This document shows positions 6,332 to 6,332 of a stretch of DNA of 6,332 nucleotides, piece by piece. The DNA comes from an uncultured Bacteroidota bacterium (lineage in GTDB: Bacteria; Bacteroidota; Bacteroidia; Chitinophagales; Chitinophagaceae), in contig CAINOM010000255.1 of NCBI GenBank assembly GCA_903851455.1, forward strand, positions 1-6,332, written 5' to 3'. The stretch's first letter is position 1; each line of letters opens with the position of its first letter. The notes beneath the pieces are model-generated. The model searched no databases and was not told the origin of the DNA. It saw nothing but the letters and a program-made list of their open reading frames with translations. The position numbers were made by a program, and so were the translations under genes.

Positions 6332-6332
6332 A

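Overview
The window looks like a chromosomal segment of a Bacteroidota member, probably from the Chitinophagales/Sphingobacteriales side; the family-level placement is inference. The evidence is a PorP/SprF-type (type IX secretion/gliding) outer-membrane protein, a methionyl-tRNA synthetase with a K(I/V)STS active-site loop and a fused C-terminal tRNA-binding domain, GpsA with the 'GPCHAEEV' variant, a TAnnTTTG-type promoter, A-rich leaders without Shine-Dalgarno sequences, and moderate GC content.

Layout. The plus strand carries four genes. The C-terminal part of metG (2-1741) is cut by the left window edge. A block of 8-bp tandem repeats (about 1730-1809) overlaps its stop codon. Next comes a membrane-anchored periplasmic adaptor of the HlyD/MacA/RND type (1841-3172), then gpsA (3303-4325, TTG start) behind a Bacteroidota-type promoter, and a PorP/SprF family protein (4424-5479) behind a weaker promoter candidate with a 9-bp inverted repeat. 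The minus strand carries a two-gene cluster convergent with these: an outer-membrane beta-barrel protein cut by the right edge (6331-5969), followed 11 nt later by a 4HBT-fold acyl-CoA thioesterase (5957-5538).

How the genes relate. They do not form one pathway. They cover translation (MetRS), envelope export (adaptor), phospholipid precursor synthesis (GpsA), outer-membrane/T9SS-associated structure (PorP/SprF), and a thioesterase paired with an envelope barrel protein. The adaptor has no transporter or TolC gene beside it here, so its partners are encoded elsewhere.

I found no mobile element, CRISPR array, RNA gene or defence module, and nothing that amounts to an undescribed system. The points most worth a second look are the two-type 8-bp repeat array that reaches into the 3' end of metG, the inverted repeat sitting on the presumed promoter of the PorP/SprF gene, and the orphan adaptor that keeps its TolC-docking motif.
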